A stretch of 64,000 nt of DNA, from positions 2,604,001-2,668,000 of the forward strand of contig JAQSEB010000021.1 of assembly GCA_030063045.1 (NCBI GenBank), in the 5' to 3' direction. Under the pieces are notes generated by a model that saw only the letters and a program-made list of their open reading frames with translations, was not told the DNA's origin and made no database searches. This document shows positions 1-11,700 of this stretch, piece after piece. The stretch comes from Pratylenchus scribneri (lineage: Eukaryota > Nematoda > Chromadorea > Rhabditida > Pratylenchidae). How positions within the stretch are numbered: the first letter of the stretch is position 1; the number at the start of each line of letters is the position of its first letter. Position numbers and translations under genes: made by a program.

Positions 1-461
1 CATATAAAAAAATTTATTTTTAATTTTTTGCTCAATATATTGATACACAAATTTCGTTCAATCAAATTAACAATAGAAAAAGTAATAAAATAGAAAATTA
101 TAAATTTATTCCTTTCATTTTTAGCCCAATTTTACATTTGCCCAACAAGGAATCCATCCGGGCGATGTCATCCAAGTGCATTTTTGAATCAATTTATCAA
201 CGCAAATGCGCAAAATGAATTTTTATGTGATGAATGGAAAAAATTATGAAGATAATTAAATACTATTTTTTCACATTTTTTTAAATTTAATTTCACTTAA
301 ATAAAATCTGTATTTTTATTTTTGGTTCAATTTTTCTAAAATAAAATTTAATTCATTTGATAAAGGGCCCGCCGGATCTGTTTAAGAATATAGTCATAAT
401 TAGATAAAATATTTTCAAAATTAATTGATAAAATTGACAAAAAAATATTAAGAAAAAACAA
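1..461. other. AT-rich non-coding stretch, no gene recognised
   Basis: The segment is dominated by A and T runs with frequent stops in all frames. A short, cysteine-bearing open stretch on the minus strand near 118-210 has no visible acceptor or start, so I do not call it a gene. Confidence 0.5.
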
Positions 462-469
462 GTTAAAAT

Positions 470-949
470 TAGGGTTCAGCGGTACCGGTACTTTGGACCA
501 AAATCGGTAACGGTACTTGCCGGTACCAGCCTACTCGGTATTCGGTACCGGTACTGGGTTTAGGGTCGGTACCCGGTACCGGTATTTTTCGCTAGTCGGT
601 ACCGGTACTAGTCGGTACTGACGGTACTGGAGAAAAAATGGTAAAAAATCATAAAAATTTTTAAAAAATCAATTTTTTTTCTTTCAAAAATCAAAAATTT
701 TTGATACAGAGAAATAAAAAATAGCTTCATAAAAGATTTAAATTTGACTGAAATTTTCATTTTGAAGAAAAAAATTTTAAAAAAAATAAAATTTTGGCCA
801 AAAATGCCATTTTAGGGGGTGCTTGTCAGTACCGACTAGTACCGAGTTGAAAAAACGGTACCAGTACTGCCAAAATCGGTACCGGTACTGGCCAAAGGCC
901 GGTACTTCGGTACCAGTACCGACCGGTACTGCGGTACCGCTGAACCCTA
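470..949. mobile_element. hAT-type MITE rich in GGTACC palindromes
   Basis: A 480-bp non-autonomous element. Both ends read TAGGGTTCAGCGGTACCG inward, an 18-bp perfect terminal inverted repeat whose TAGGG start fits the hAT consensus. It is flanked by a perfect 8-bp target duplication GTTAAAAT at 462-469 and 950-957, the size hAT transposases make. The outer ~130 bp at each end are packed with GGTACC, GGTACCGGTAC and CGGTAC motifs, as expected for subterminal transposase-binding clusters. The centre is AT-rich and has no transposase. Confidence 0.88.
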
Positions 950-1034
950 GTTAAAATCCGGTTCTTTCTGAATTTATACTAATTTATAAAAAATTAATTT
1001 TTTTATTCCATAAAGTGCATTTATTCATAAAAAT

Positions 1035-1354
1035 AAGTACAAAATAAAGGAAAATATTTTGTTGGAAGAGACTGCAAATTTTCCCACCTTTTTCATTTAA
1101 TCGGAATTTAAAATTTCCTTCTTATCTATGGGAATTTTTTGTAATAGTTTTTTTATTAAGCCAATTTATTAACTTTTAAAAATACAAAAATTTATTATTA
1201 TAAATAAAAGTACAAAATGTTGAAAAATATTTGCTGCAAATTTTCCCACCTTTTTAATTGGAATTTAAAATTTCCTTCCCATACAAAAAATGGGAAATGA
1301 GATTTTTAAATTCTTATTAAGCCAATTTTTTAACTTTTATAATACAACAATTTT
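1035..1354. repeat. Diverged tandem duplication of about 150-160 bp
   Basis: Two neighbouring copies, about 1035-1195 and 1208-1354, share an ordered series of blocks: AAGTACAAAAT, then GCAAATTTTCCCACCTTTTT, then GGAATTTAAAATTTCCTTC, then TTATTAAGCCAATTT. Small indels separate the copies. No coding potential is visible. It looks like a local duplication of AT-rich non-coding DNA. Confidence 0.7.
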
Positions 1355-1976
1355 TAACAATTTAAATTAATTCTCACAATATTAATTAATTAACACAATA
1401 ATGGGTGGTCTTACCATGAAAAAAATATGTAAAAAAAATAAAATTCAAATTCAAAAAATTTTATTAACGGATGATCTTTTTGAGAACAGAGCTTTATAAT
1501 GCGCAGATTACGGACCAATTTATTACATTTTAAAAATCTACAGTAGTTTGTGAATTCGAAGCCGAATAAAAAGATCAAATTTAAAAAAAAAAGATTAAAT
1601 AATTTGCGTACAAATTTTAGCTCCTGAAAAATATTTGATAATCTTTTTTTTATTCTATAATAAAACCCACTGAGTTTCGTAAAATATTTTATTTATAGCA
1701 TTTAATATCAAAATGATGGATTAAAAATATAATTGTGCAGAATTTTAAGGCTAAAAATGAAAATTATTTTTTATTTTTTTTTTGTTTTATAATCTTTTAA
1801 CTTTTAGGGTTTTCGTTTCGATCAAATTCACCAATACTTTTTCTGATTAATTTATTCAATTCGGAACTTATCAATGGTGTTGGTACCAAATTTGAAAAAA
1901 TTAATTGATGGTAATATTTTGCGAAAAAAAAACACTGAAAATTGCAAAAAAAAAAAACATTGAATTGCGAAAAAAA

Positions 1977-2259
1977 ATTGAAAATTGCGAAAAGTTTATA
2001 ACGGTTTAACGATTTGTCATAGACCGACAAATAGATCCCGTCAAGACGCGTCGATTGTATATATTTTGTCGTGGTTTGATCAAAAATCACGGGTTTTAAA
2101 CCACTTAAACCATCATATGGGGATTTGGTTCAGAACCAATTAAACCATGACAAATTATATATCATTCGGTGCCTCTTGACGAGCTCTATCCAATGATATA
2201 TGGTTTGTGAATTTTTGGTGTAAACCGCGGAACGTTATAAACTTTTCGCCATTTTCAAT
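1977..2259. mobile_element. Short inverted-repeat element (MITE-like)
   Basis: The ends form a 27-bp inverted repeat with one mismatch: 1977-2003 and 2233-2259, both containing CGAAAAGTTTATAACG when read inward. A-rich tracts with GCGAAAA or GCAAAA precede the left arm and a matching T-rich tract follows the right arm, so the true ends may lie farther out. No target duplication was identified and there is no transposase. The interior carries TCAAGACGCGTCGATTG near 2040, also found inside the element at 15709-16376. Confidence 0.6.
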
Positions 2260-2965
2260 GTTTTTTTTTTGCTTTTTTAAATATTTGCCAAAATTAATGT
2301 TAATACATAAATTCTGGGTACGCAAATTTTGTAATCTCCAAATTAATTAATAATTATAAATTAATTTTTGCAAAAAAATTATTTTTATACTTTTTTCAAA
2401 GAATAATTTTTATCATACAAAAATTACATTTTATTTAAATAAATTTGGCAAATTATTATTATTTTAAAATCTCAAACTTATCCCAAGAATTGCTTTTATT
2501 GTTGTCAAATTGACGAAATTTTGCGTGAATGGAAATAATTATTTTAAGGAAAAATAAAAATTTTCTTGGAAAAGTTACTTTTCGCTAATGTAAAATATGC
2601 GTGCCGCAAGCAAATCCATTTTTGCATGTTCAATGTAAAATGTACATTTAATCTTTTTTAAATAAAATGTTTAAGAAAACATTTAAATTCTCATTATTCT
2701 TTAAATGGATGTGACAAAAGTTCATTTCCGCTTTACATTTTCATGCACCGTTTTTTTTCTAGCAATTTTGATGATCTTCTTTTAATTCGTAGCCGTAACT
2801 ATAGTTATAATAATATTTAAAAGTAAAAAATACCAATTTCCGATTATTTTCCCTTTATGTCATGCCTATTTTAAATAAAAATCATAAATTTTTTTAAAAT
2901 ATTAAAATAAAATATTTTAAATATTTAGTGAATTTGCCTCAAGCATAAAAAGGAACAATAATTAA
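2260..2965. other. Intergenic region upstream of the receptor gene
   Basis: AT-rich sequence in which I see no gene, RNA or repeat. It presumably contains the promoter of the + strand receptor gene, but no motif stands out. Confidence 0.4.
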
Positions 2966-4570
2966 ATGGAAGAAACGTTGGTGAGCCCGAATTCGACTTT
3001 TATTGATAATCTCCAAATTGGACTACTTTATGTGTTCTCCTCAATATTTTTCTTTACACTACAGCTTTCTTTTTGCATTGTAATTTAATTTAAAAAAAAT
3101 AAAATTGAAATTAATGCAAAAAATTAAAATATTAAATTTTTTAATTTAATTAATAATAATCAAAATTTTATTAAAATAAATAATATTAGATTTTTAAAAT
3201 TTTTCTAATTGGAATTTTTAAGATTTTCTTCCTGTACAAAGAATATCGTCAGAATTCCTGTTACCGTATAATGGCAGTTAGTTCCCTCACTGATTGCATA
3301 CAATTGGTTGTGCATGCATACGGTGGAATAATTGTCCTCTTTAATGATTCATTTTCATTCCAATTGGAAAAGGTGATGTCAAAAATTAAAATAAATTATT
3401 TAAAATTTAAAAAATTTTCAGTTTTTGGGCAGTATATTGGAATCACTCACAACCGTTTCATTTTCTTTTGCATTTATATTGGCATTTAACCGATTGATAG
3501 TTTTTCTGCCCAAAAGTTTCAAATGTTTGACAAAACAAAGAGAACATCAATTATTTAATTTTCTAATTTTGCTTTGTTTGCTCTTTGGATTTGTTATTCA
3601 AGTGAATTTTTAAAAATTTATTTAAATATATGAAAAATATCTTTATTTTTAGATACTTTTCTGCTTTCCCTATGCAACTCTCCGATTTAATAAATATAAT
3701 TGGGGGTATTTAATGAGAGCAGATGGCATCATAATGTGGTCATGGCTTTACCAATTTGAAATGTTCCAGCCAATTGTAATGATTTGCATCACATTTTGTA
3801 TTTATATGGCAATTTTTGCATTGTTAATTCATCAAGTTAGTTGAAAACCTGAAATTATTTTAAGAAAAAAATTATATAATTTTTATTAATTAAAAATTTA
3901 TGTTTTTAGCGAAATTTGGTGTGCACAAATGGTCAATCAAATTTTGTCAGTATTTCCCAAAATGAACTACGTCTACTTGCACAGGTCAATCAGCATAAAT
4001 ATAATTTAATTAAAATACTTTGAATATTTTTGGAATATTTTTAATTGAGTTAAATAATTATCAAATTCAGGCATTTCCACAATTTGTTTTGGAATTGTCA
4101 ATAAATTTATTTTGGAATTTTGTGCGATTTCCATATCCTGTTTTTCTTGGCTGGCTATATATTTTCTACAACGGTCACAAACCATTGATCTATCTCGCAT
4201 TGAACAAGTGAAGAATTTAATGTTTAAAATATTATAAAAATTAATTTTAAAATATTTATGATTTTTTAAAATTTATGAAAAATATTCATTTTTTAAACAA
4301 TTATTATTATTTTTTAGAACCGTACGAAGAAAATTACTCTACCTTTGGAGTTGTAAAACAAACAATCCAGAAAACCGCTGCGGTGTGACAGCAATTAAAA
4401 TAGGACAAATGAAGAATGGTTTTCAGCCAACAATCCAACCTTTTGAACAACGTTCAATTACCGTGACAAATTTGCCCCATAAAAACAACTTCGTTAATGA
4501 AAACGCCAATGGCATGAATCTGGGCAGCAAATGTGGCAGTGCTAGAGGGAATATGACGACAATTTGCTGA
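2966..4570 (+). CDS. Seven-helix serpentine chemoreceptor, nematode type
   Basis: Seven exons (2966-3079, 3223-3372, 3422-3601, 3653-3835, 3910-3984, 4071-4207, 4318-4570) join in frame to give 363 residues; introns are 49-143 bp and end in TTTAAG, TTTTCAG or TTTTTAG. Seven hydrophobic helices are visible, starting near residues 15, 55, 90, 130, 185, 240 and 262. The third ends in AFNRLIVF, where nematode chemoreceptors carry a degenerate E/DRY-like motif. The seventh leads into YLALNKTVRRK, typical of nematode serpentine receptor C-termini. The tail of about 75 residues is polar. The start is the first ATG of the open frame. AATAAA follows at 4645. Expected role: a plasma-membrane G-protein-coupled receptor in sensory neurons. 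The subfamily (Srt, Srxa or Srx-like) is not settled and the ligand is unknown. Confidence 0.82.
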
Positions 4571-5720
4571 AATACTCAATTTTAATGGAATACAATGAAA
4601 ATTTAATGTATTAAATGTAAAAAAATTTTTTATAAAATTAACATAATAAAATGATAAAATTAATCGAGAAAAACATGAAATTAGGAATCAATATAAGGCA
4701 TTCAGAGAGTATTTGAAATGCTCTCCTGCCTTAATAAAAATTCTAAGTTTGCATGAATTTACCTCATTCCTTTAAATTCAATGATTTTGAAATAAAAATT
4801 TATGAGTTGAATAAATTAATTTTGAAATTGCATTGCCTTTAATTATGCAATAAAATTTTTATTGGATTTATTTTGAATAAATTTTGTTTAAAATTCCAAA
4901 AAATTATTGGATGTAAACAATGTTTTTTATTTTCGTGTGAAAGGATTGAATGAAAATTTCCGAAAATTTATTAGAATTCAAAAAATTTTTCTTTTTTTTT
5001 TATTCCAATTATTCTTAAAATATTAACAATAATTTTCAAAACTTTAATAAAATAGGTAAAAATCAAAAATTTTAAAAAATGTCACCCTTTTTGTTATTCC
5101 AACTCTTAAATAAATTGTGTGATGGATTTAAATAAATTGTTCTTCATAATTGAATGGAATCAGACGAAGTCTCCTGTTAAAGGTCGACAATTTTATTTCA
5201 CTCTTTTATGGGTCGAATGTATAAATTTTGGAATTGCATTGCCTTTAATTAGGCAATGCGTAAAATTTTAATTGAATTTATTTTGAGTATTTTGAGTAAT
5301 TTTTGTTTCAAAATTTCAAAAATTTATTGTATATAGATCTTTTTAATTATAATTTTATCGAATCGAATGGTTAATTGATTTTAAATAATTTTTGTTCGAA
5401 AATTATCAAAAAATTTTTTCGAAAAGCGAGAAATGCACAACTGGGAATACCAACCTTCTGTAGATAAATTAAAAATGTCACTAGTTTTTAAACAAAAATT
5501 CGAGATGAAATAAAACTGTGAAAACTGTGAATTGTGAGGTGGAATTCTTTCGGTTTGTCCAAAGTCGGAAATATTTAAATGAATCACAAAATTTAAATGA
5601 AATTTAGCTGGATGAAAACATTCAAAGATGGAGTAATTTAAATGATAAAAAAAATTTGGAATTAGTAAATATTTGGTCCATGTTCATTTTATGCCTTTCT
5701 TCTAATCATTTTAAAAATTT
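4571..5720. other. Convergent intergenic region
   Basis: This separates the stop codons of the + strand receptor and the - strand RING-SPRY gene. It is AT-rich with no convincing gene. Short open frames at 5381-5587 and nearby have no recognisable domain. It contains a polyadenylation signal AATAAA at 4645 for the receptor, an imperfect hairpin around 4696-4733, and a duplicated segment described separately. Confidence 0.5.
4811..5335. repeat. Dispersed direct repeat pair, about 110 bp each
   Basis: Copies at about 4811-4917 and 5221-5335 share AATTGCATTGCCTTTAATTA and a following run of related AT-rich blocks. The second copy contains a perfect 9-bp stem with a 6-bp loop, GCATTGCCT/AGGCAATGC at about 5236-5259. 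The first copy has lost the right half of the stem. The function is unknown; it may be the remains of a small transposon. Confidence 0.6.
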
Positions 5721-8700
5721 TTATTCTAACAAAAGTTCGTATTTCTCGAATTTCCATTCATCTTTTCCAAAGTTCACACGAATTGAATCTCCAGTAAAGA
5801 ATAATGCGACAACCGGAAAAAGTTGGATTTGGGCGAATTTTTGCGATAATTCGGCTTTCCCTGAATTTTAATTATTTATAGAAAAATTTGATATATTTTT
5901 TGTCTGACCTATGTATACAGGGTGCGCCAAAAGTCCGTTCCTTCATTTATTTTATTATATCTTTTTTTTTGTGATGACCCTATTTTATGTTCTTATACTC
6001 ATTTTATAGCTTTAAACAATTCTCTATAATATTCAATTTACAAAGAAGCAATAATATTAGTATTTAAAAAAATATTTGCATTCAGGCGATGTAGGGTTAA
6101 AAAACAAGATTTTTTCACTATTTTTCTCATTGATAAAGTCCGCCATATCTCCGGAACGGCTTTATTTGGGATCATTATTTACTTATATATTATACATCAA
6201 ACTGTTCTCTATTAAACAATTTAATTTGGGGTTCTGAACTTTGCTTTTGATTAAGATATAGTTTAATTCCCTGAAATCACCAGCGACACTCAGGAAAAAA
6301 TTTTCCAAAAAATGTAGCACTGTTTTCCAAAAAAAATTTTTTAAGATTTTTCCATACCAATATTAATCGCTCTAACTCATATAAACTCAGACAAAATTTC
6401 AAAGCTTTAGCAAGATTTAGCAAAAAGTTATGACTAGGAGAATTTTTGCTTTTTTACAAACATAATTTTTATTCACTAATAAAGTAATCCACACTAGCCT
6501 AATTTGAATTTCCTAGATTTTTTCTTCTGCTTTATTTGATAGGCCAGAATCTCTATTCTATATCCTAAAAAATTTGGCTTAGCTCCGGCAACCCCTTCAT
6601 CTGGAATGGGACAAAATTCCGGTCCAGGAGCTGTGGCCCATTTGCGAAAATTTACCCATATGTTTGCGCTTATGTGTCAAAGTCAAAAAAGGGGTCATTT
6701 TGAATCACTCTATTATTTTTATACCCCTTACTTTTGCCTATTATTTGATTGTTTTTTAATCTAATTATCTTTATTTTTAACAAAGTTATGATAATAAAAT
6801 AATTGGGGGGGGGGGGACTTTTGGCGTACCCAGTATATGTTATTCCGAATATGGGGAATTGACGATTCCGCGGAATCGGCGTTAACGAATTTCGGGAATC
6901 TCGGCTTCTAGGCGTCGTAAAGACTCGAGAGCAGGCTCAATCGATTCGGCAATGTCGATTTACTATATGAAATTTCAATTACAGACCTAATTAGGGGCTA
7001 GGGTTAGGGTTAGGGCAATGGTTAAGGTCGGCATGGGTTTTAGGGGTTTTGGGCTAGGGTTTAGGGGCTAAGATTAGGGTTTAGGGGTCTGTAATTGAAA
7101 TTTCATATAGTAAATCGACCATGCCGAATCGAATAAGCATACTCTCGAGTCTGAACGACGCCTAGAAGCTGAGATTCCCGAAATTCGTCAACGCCGATTC
7201 CGCGGAATCGTCAATTCCCCATAATCGTATAATATATATATATTTTAATTTTCATTATTAAATTATTTTTGAGATAATATTAATTTGGCAACAAAAACAC
7301 TGAATTTGGCAACAAAAATATTTAATTTGGCAACACGTATAAATATATTTATTTTGGCAACAAAAACACTGAATTTGGCAACAAATATACTTAATTTGGC
7401 AAAAACAATAAAAAAAGATATTCGCTCGTTATAATCGATGCAAACCGGTTTATATTAAAACAAAATGGTTTAATAAATTACAAATTGATGTAATAATAAA
7501 TATTTTGGATGAATTAAATTAAAAATTAATAATCTATGGATATTGAATGAAACTTGGGCGAATATTGACAATGAAGGAGTGAAGCAATGCTATTTGGAAT
7601 GGAAAAAGCTTCAACAATCGCCGCTAATCACCAAGAAATGTTCTGTTATTAAAATGCTAATTATAACATAAACCCAACCCCATAGTCCATATACAGAAGG
7701 TAAAATATTTATTCGCACGATTTTTAATGGTCAAAAATATTAGTTGAGCAATAATTAAACTAGAATAAGCCAATCGGATTGAATAGATAAAAATAAAATA
7801 AGCTCAAATCATTCAATATCATATCAATATTTTTCAATTATTCATCAATGCCTCCCCAGCCTTCGCATTCTTTGGTCTACCGCGCTTTCTTGCCGGTTGA
7901 AGTTGCTCTGAAGTGATGGCCAAAGGATATTCCACAAATCCTCTCATTTTCATCACAAACACACTATGCTTGCAAGGCTTCCTTTGGGCCGCTTCTGAGC
8001 AGCTGCAATAATAATAAGCTTAAAAAAACATAAATTATTCAATTATTAATTTTTAAATTACTTGGCCAAATTGTTGAGCGGCGAATGAAGTGGAACTTGG
8101 AGCGCATAATTTTATATTCCGCCCACGATTGAAAAGGTTCGTCCGGTGAATGCATGTGCTCATAAGCGATGACCATTTGGTGAGCACCTTGGCCAGAAAA
8201 TTCCACAAGCCCTTGTTTGGAGGGGATGAGAATGGTGTCTTCGGCATCACGCATTTCGACGATGGTTCTTCGTTGTTTTTCCAATTCATAGGCCTCTTTG
8301 AACGCCTGAATTGGAATGGGCGGTGGCCAAATAGGGTTCTTAATTTATTTATCAAAATTTATAAATTATGTTAAAAAAACCTGATGTTCAGGCGAAAGGC
8401 TTGCAACACGGATATTTTGAATGGCCATTTGAAGGAATTCACGGATTGAAAGCCGCCTCCTCATCGTATCCCTTTCTTTCAATTGTTTATTACTTGATTC
8501 GGTGCCATTGTTAGTTGTTGGCGACTCGGGAGCCAGGCCACTAAACCAGCCACAATTATCTTCATGGCGAATGTAGACGGCAACAAATCCATCCAAAACA
8601 TCGCACAGTTGGGCCAATTCCGGGTTGCGGAATCGAGCAGCCCAATGGTTGTTCAAAACGCGCGCCGCTTTCATGAACTCTACATATGTGCCAGCCTAAA

Positions 8701-11700
8701 TGAAATTTATTTCAAAATTTATTTCGTCATTTAATTTGTTACCTTTCGGAGAATTCGAATATCGCTCAATACTTCTTCGAGGTAAATGGCGGCAGGTTTG
8801 CTTCTCATTTTTTCACGAACATTTTTCATTAAATGAAAAAAACAATTGGTTCGAATCGTGTTTGGCCAGCATAATTTTTGAGCTAAAAATTTTTTTTAAT
8901 ATTATTTATTTTAAAATAACTAATCAAACCGGCAGTAATTGCTGCATCTCCATCCGCCATCAAATAGACAGGCTCCCATTTTGGCATTTCTCGCTCTCGC
9001 GAAATGCATTCAAAGAAAAAATTGTAGCTGTCCGTGTTTTCGCTTCTGGCCAATGCAATGCCTGTTGAATGGAATCGATTTCGACCATCAGAAAATCCGC
9101 ATCGCTTAAATAAATTATTTTCATTAAGTTTTAATTATAAAAATTTACCAAAATGGGCCAGTTCAACGACATCAATTTGTATGTGCCGTCAACAGAGAAT
9201 GTGTGTGATTTGTGTTGCAATTGAATCAATTTTTTGCTGGACCATACTATGCAAAGATCCTTTTGAGTTTCGGCCTTGTATCCAATGATGTATGGCTCAT
9301 TTTCATCTTGTGGTTCGGCCGAATTTGACTCACAATAGGCACGAAGTTCTTCCAAAGACATTGAAGCATTCAATCCGCTTATTCTTTTTTCATAAGAAGC
9401 CCAATTCTGCACTTGTTTCATTTTTGGCCCGCTATTTTGTTCTCTCTTAATGATTTAATTTTTAATTTTTTTTTTAAAAATAAAAAACCAAAATAGAGTC
9501 CCGAATCTGGGCCGGTTTAAGTTTTTGAGCCAATTTCTCTCGCATTGATTCTTTGATTTGGCCGCTGAATCCCTGCTGTGGCAAATGTTGAGTGTGTTCC
9601 TGATTTTGATAAACACAAATTTCGCCCGTTTGTTTGTTGGTCATCACCTTCAAAAGTGCTGGACATGCATTTGCTTGGCGTCGAGCGAAACGGCAAGTAA
9701 AATATTCAATGCGGAATAATGATTCAGCAAAATCCCCGCGAACCATTCTTCTTTAAAATAATTGTAAATTTTTAAATCAGTTGTTTTTACTTTATATGCT
9801 TACTTTGTCCATGTATCTTCCGTTTTGAGCCATGTTTGCCAAGCAGCTTCGTCAGTAAATTGAATAAGTTCGAAATATTCTTTCCTTCTACGCTTTGGTG
9901 TTGAATTTTCACTATTATTTTCTTGATCATCAGCTTCCAAATTATTAATGAAGTAATTTTGGTTTTCCAATTCCATTTATCTATAAATATTTTACAAAAT
10001 AATATTTTAATATCAAAAATTATCAACTATATATTATTATAAAACGGTTTGGGATGCAATGAAACCGGTTTGAATCAATTTGTAATTTATTAAACCATTT
10101 TGTTTTAATATAAACCGGTTTGCATCGATTATAACGAGCGAATATATTTTTTTATTGTTTTTGCCAAATTAAGTATATTTGTTGCCAAATTCAGTGTTTT
10201 TGTTGCCAAAATAAATATATTTATACGTGTTGCCAAATTAAATATTTTTGTTGCCAAATTCAGTTTTTTTGTTGCCAAATTAAATGACTCCCATTATTTT
10301 TCATTATTTTACCTAGCAATTGGCCATTCAATGTAGCAAAACATTCCATATTTGAATTTGGATGATGGATTATGCCAATTCCAACAAAATCCCCTTCTTT
10401 GAAATGTTCATCATTTCCGAATGAGGCCCTGGTTCCATCAATCGAAATTCCTTCTTTGCTCCAAATTCCAATTGAATTTGATTTATACCCCCATCCAAGC
10501 ACTTTGCCTTGCAATGGAAATTTTTGATCAGAAAATCCAATTGCAATACCACTCCTGAATAATGAATAAATTGGGAAATACAGGGTGCGGCAAAAGTTAT
10601 GCAACTGGTATTTTTCTTTATAAAATTTCGGAGAGTAAATAGAAATTTTTCACATTTTTGTATAATTATATATAACTATGAGCCTAATTAGTATTAATAA
10701 AAAAAATTGTGAATTTAAAACTTTTTTTTCGGGATGGAGACGAAAATATATGCCCTCCCCAAGGGACAAATGTCCTCATGTAATTTTGGTGTGTTTGACT
10801 TTTAAATATTTTTTATGACAACTCAGATGGAAATTCTAAATAATCAGAAAAGTTGAAATCAAAATATTAAAATATGATAAAATTAGCGTGGACGAACATT
10901 TTTGTACCAAAAATGGAAATATTGACCTCTGAATATATCAATTTTTACTTTTTCGTAATTGCATTGGCTATATGGGTTATTTTTGATTAAATATTATTTT
11001 TCCATCTGTTTTTATGAGAAAAGCAAATTTTGAGATCAGCAATCCTATTTTCTATACCATTGTTGAGGGACAATTTTAAGCTAAATTTCGGGTTTTCCCT
11101 AGTCCGTACGATTTTCTAAACATTTTTTAGTGCCACCTTTTTGTATTAAGAATGGGGATCATATTTTTAAGTAAATAATAAAGCTATGATATGTTGCAAT
11201 TAATCCAGAAAATTTTAAGAAATTTTATTTATTTATTCTCAAGTTAGGATCAAATGAATTTTACCTCAAAATTGAGATTTTCAGGATAAAAATAAATGAT
11301 CCTTATTGAAAAAAAATTCAATATGAAAATAAATAATGTAAGTTTTTTCTGGATTAAAATAAATGTAAAAAAACTATAAAATATGATTTTAAAAAGAAAA
11401 TTGAGAAAATCTAAATATGAAAACCTAAAAATTAAATTTAAAAAAAAGTTGCAGAATTTTTTGCCGCACCCTGTATATTCATAAATGAATTGCCTTCTGA
11501 GAATTTCTATTTCAAAGTAGAAAGTAATCAATGGTTTATTGATGCCATTCAAATTGAATGCAGGAATCGGCAAAATTGAACGAATGCAATTCCATCCTAA
11601 AAAATAATCATTTAATTAAAAAAGATTTTTATTTTAATTTCTTTAATTTTTACCATCTGAGTTAGTAGCGACGATTCCTTCCTCGGAAATGGTCAATTTT

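Larger units (their letters stand above)
7271..10292 (-). mobile_element. Complete Mutator-like element (MULE), 3022 bp
   Basis: The element is bounded by a perfect 9-bp target duplication ATTATTTTT (7262-7270 and 10293-10301), the size Mutator transposases make. The left end begins GAGATAAT, resembling the start of the maize Mu terminal repeat; the right end begins GGGAGTCA inward. Terminal inverted repeats are 219 bp each. Between them lies a transposase gene with no visible stop or frameshift. The element sits in the last intron of the RING-SPRY gene, 20 bp from the exon ending at 10313, in the same orientation. It looks autonomous and fairly young. Confidence 0.88.

Noticed and set aside
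118..210. Cysteine-bearing open stretch on the minus strand resembling a small terminal exon
   Set aside because: No ATG, no acceptor site upstream and an in-frame stop close by; too short to support.
1797..2090. Minus-strand 97-codon frame
   Set aside because: It crosses the A/T-rich end of an inverted-repeat element and has no domain.
4696..4733. Imperfect hairpin AAGGCA...TGCCTT after the receptor gene
   Set aside because: The stem has unequal internal loops and no context for an RNA gene; a chance inverted repeat in AT-rich DNA is as likely.
8150..9288. Several plus-strand frames between 8150 and 9288
   Set aside because: They are antisense to the MULE transposase exons, which have matching splice phases and recognised motifs.
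11250..11573. Minus-strand 107-codon frame rich in F, I and L
   Set aside because: Its first part is real exon 7 of the RING-SPRY gene, but the rest is read-through into the Tc1-type MITE, giving a hydrophobic translation of T-rich DNA.
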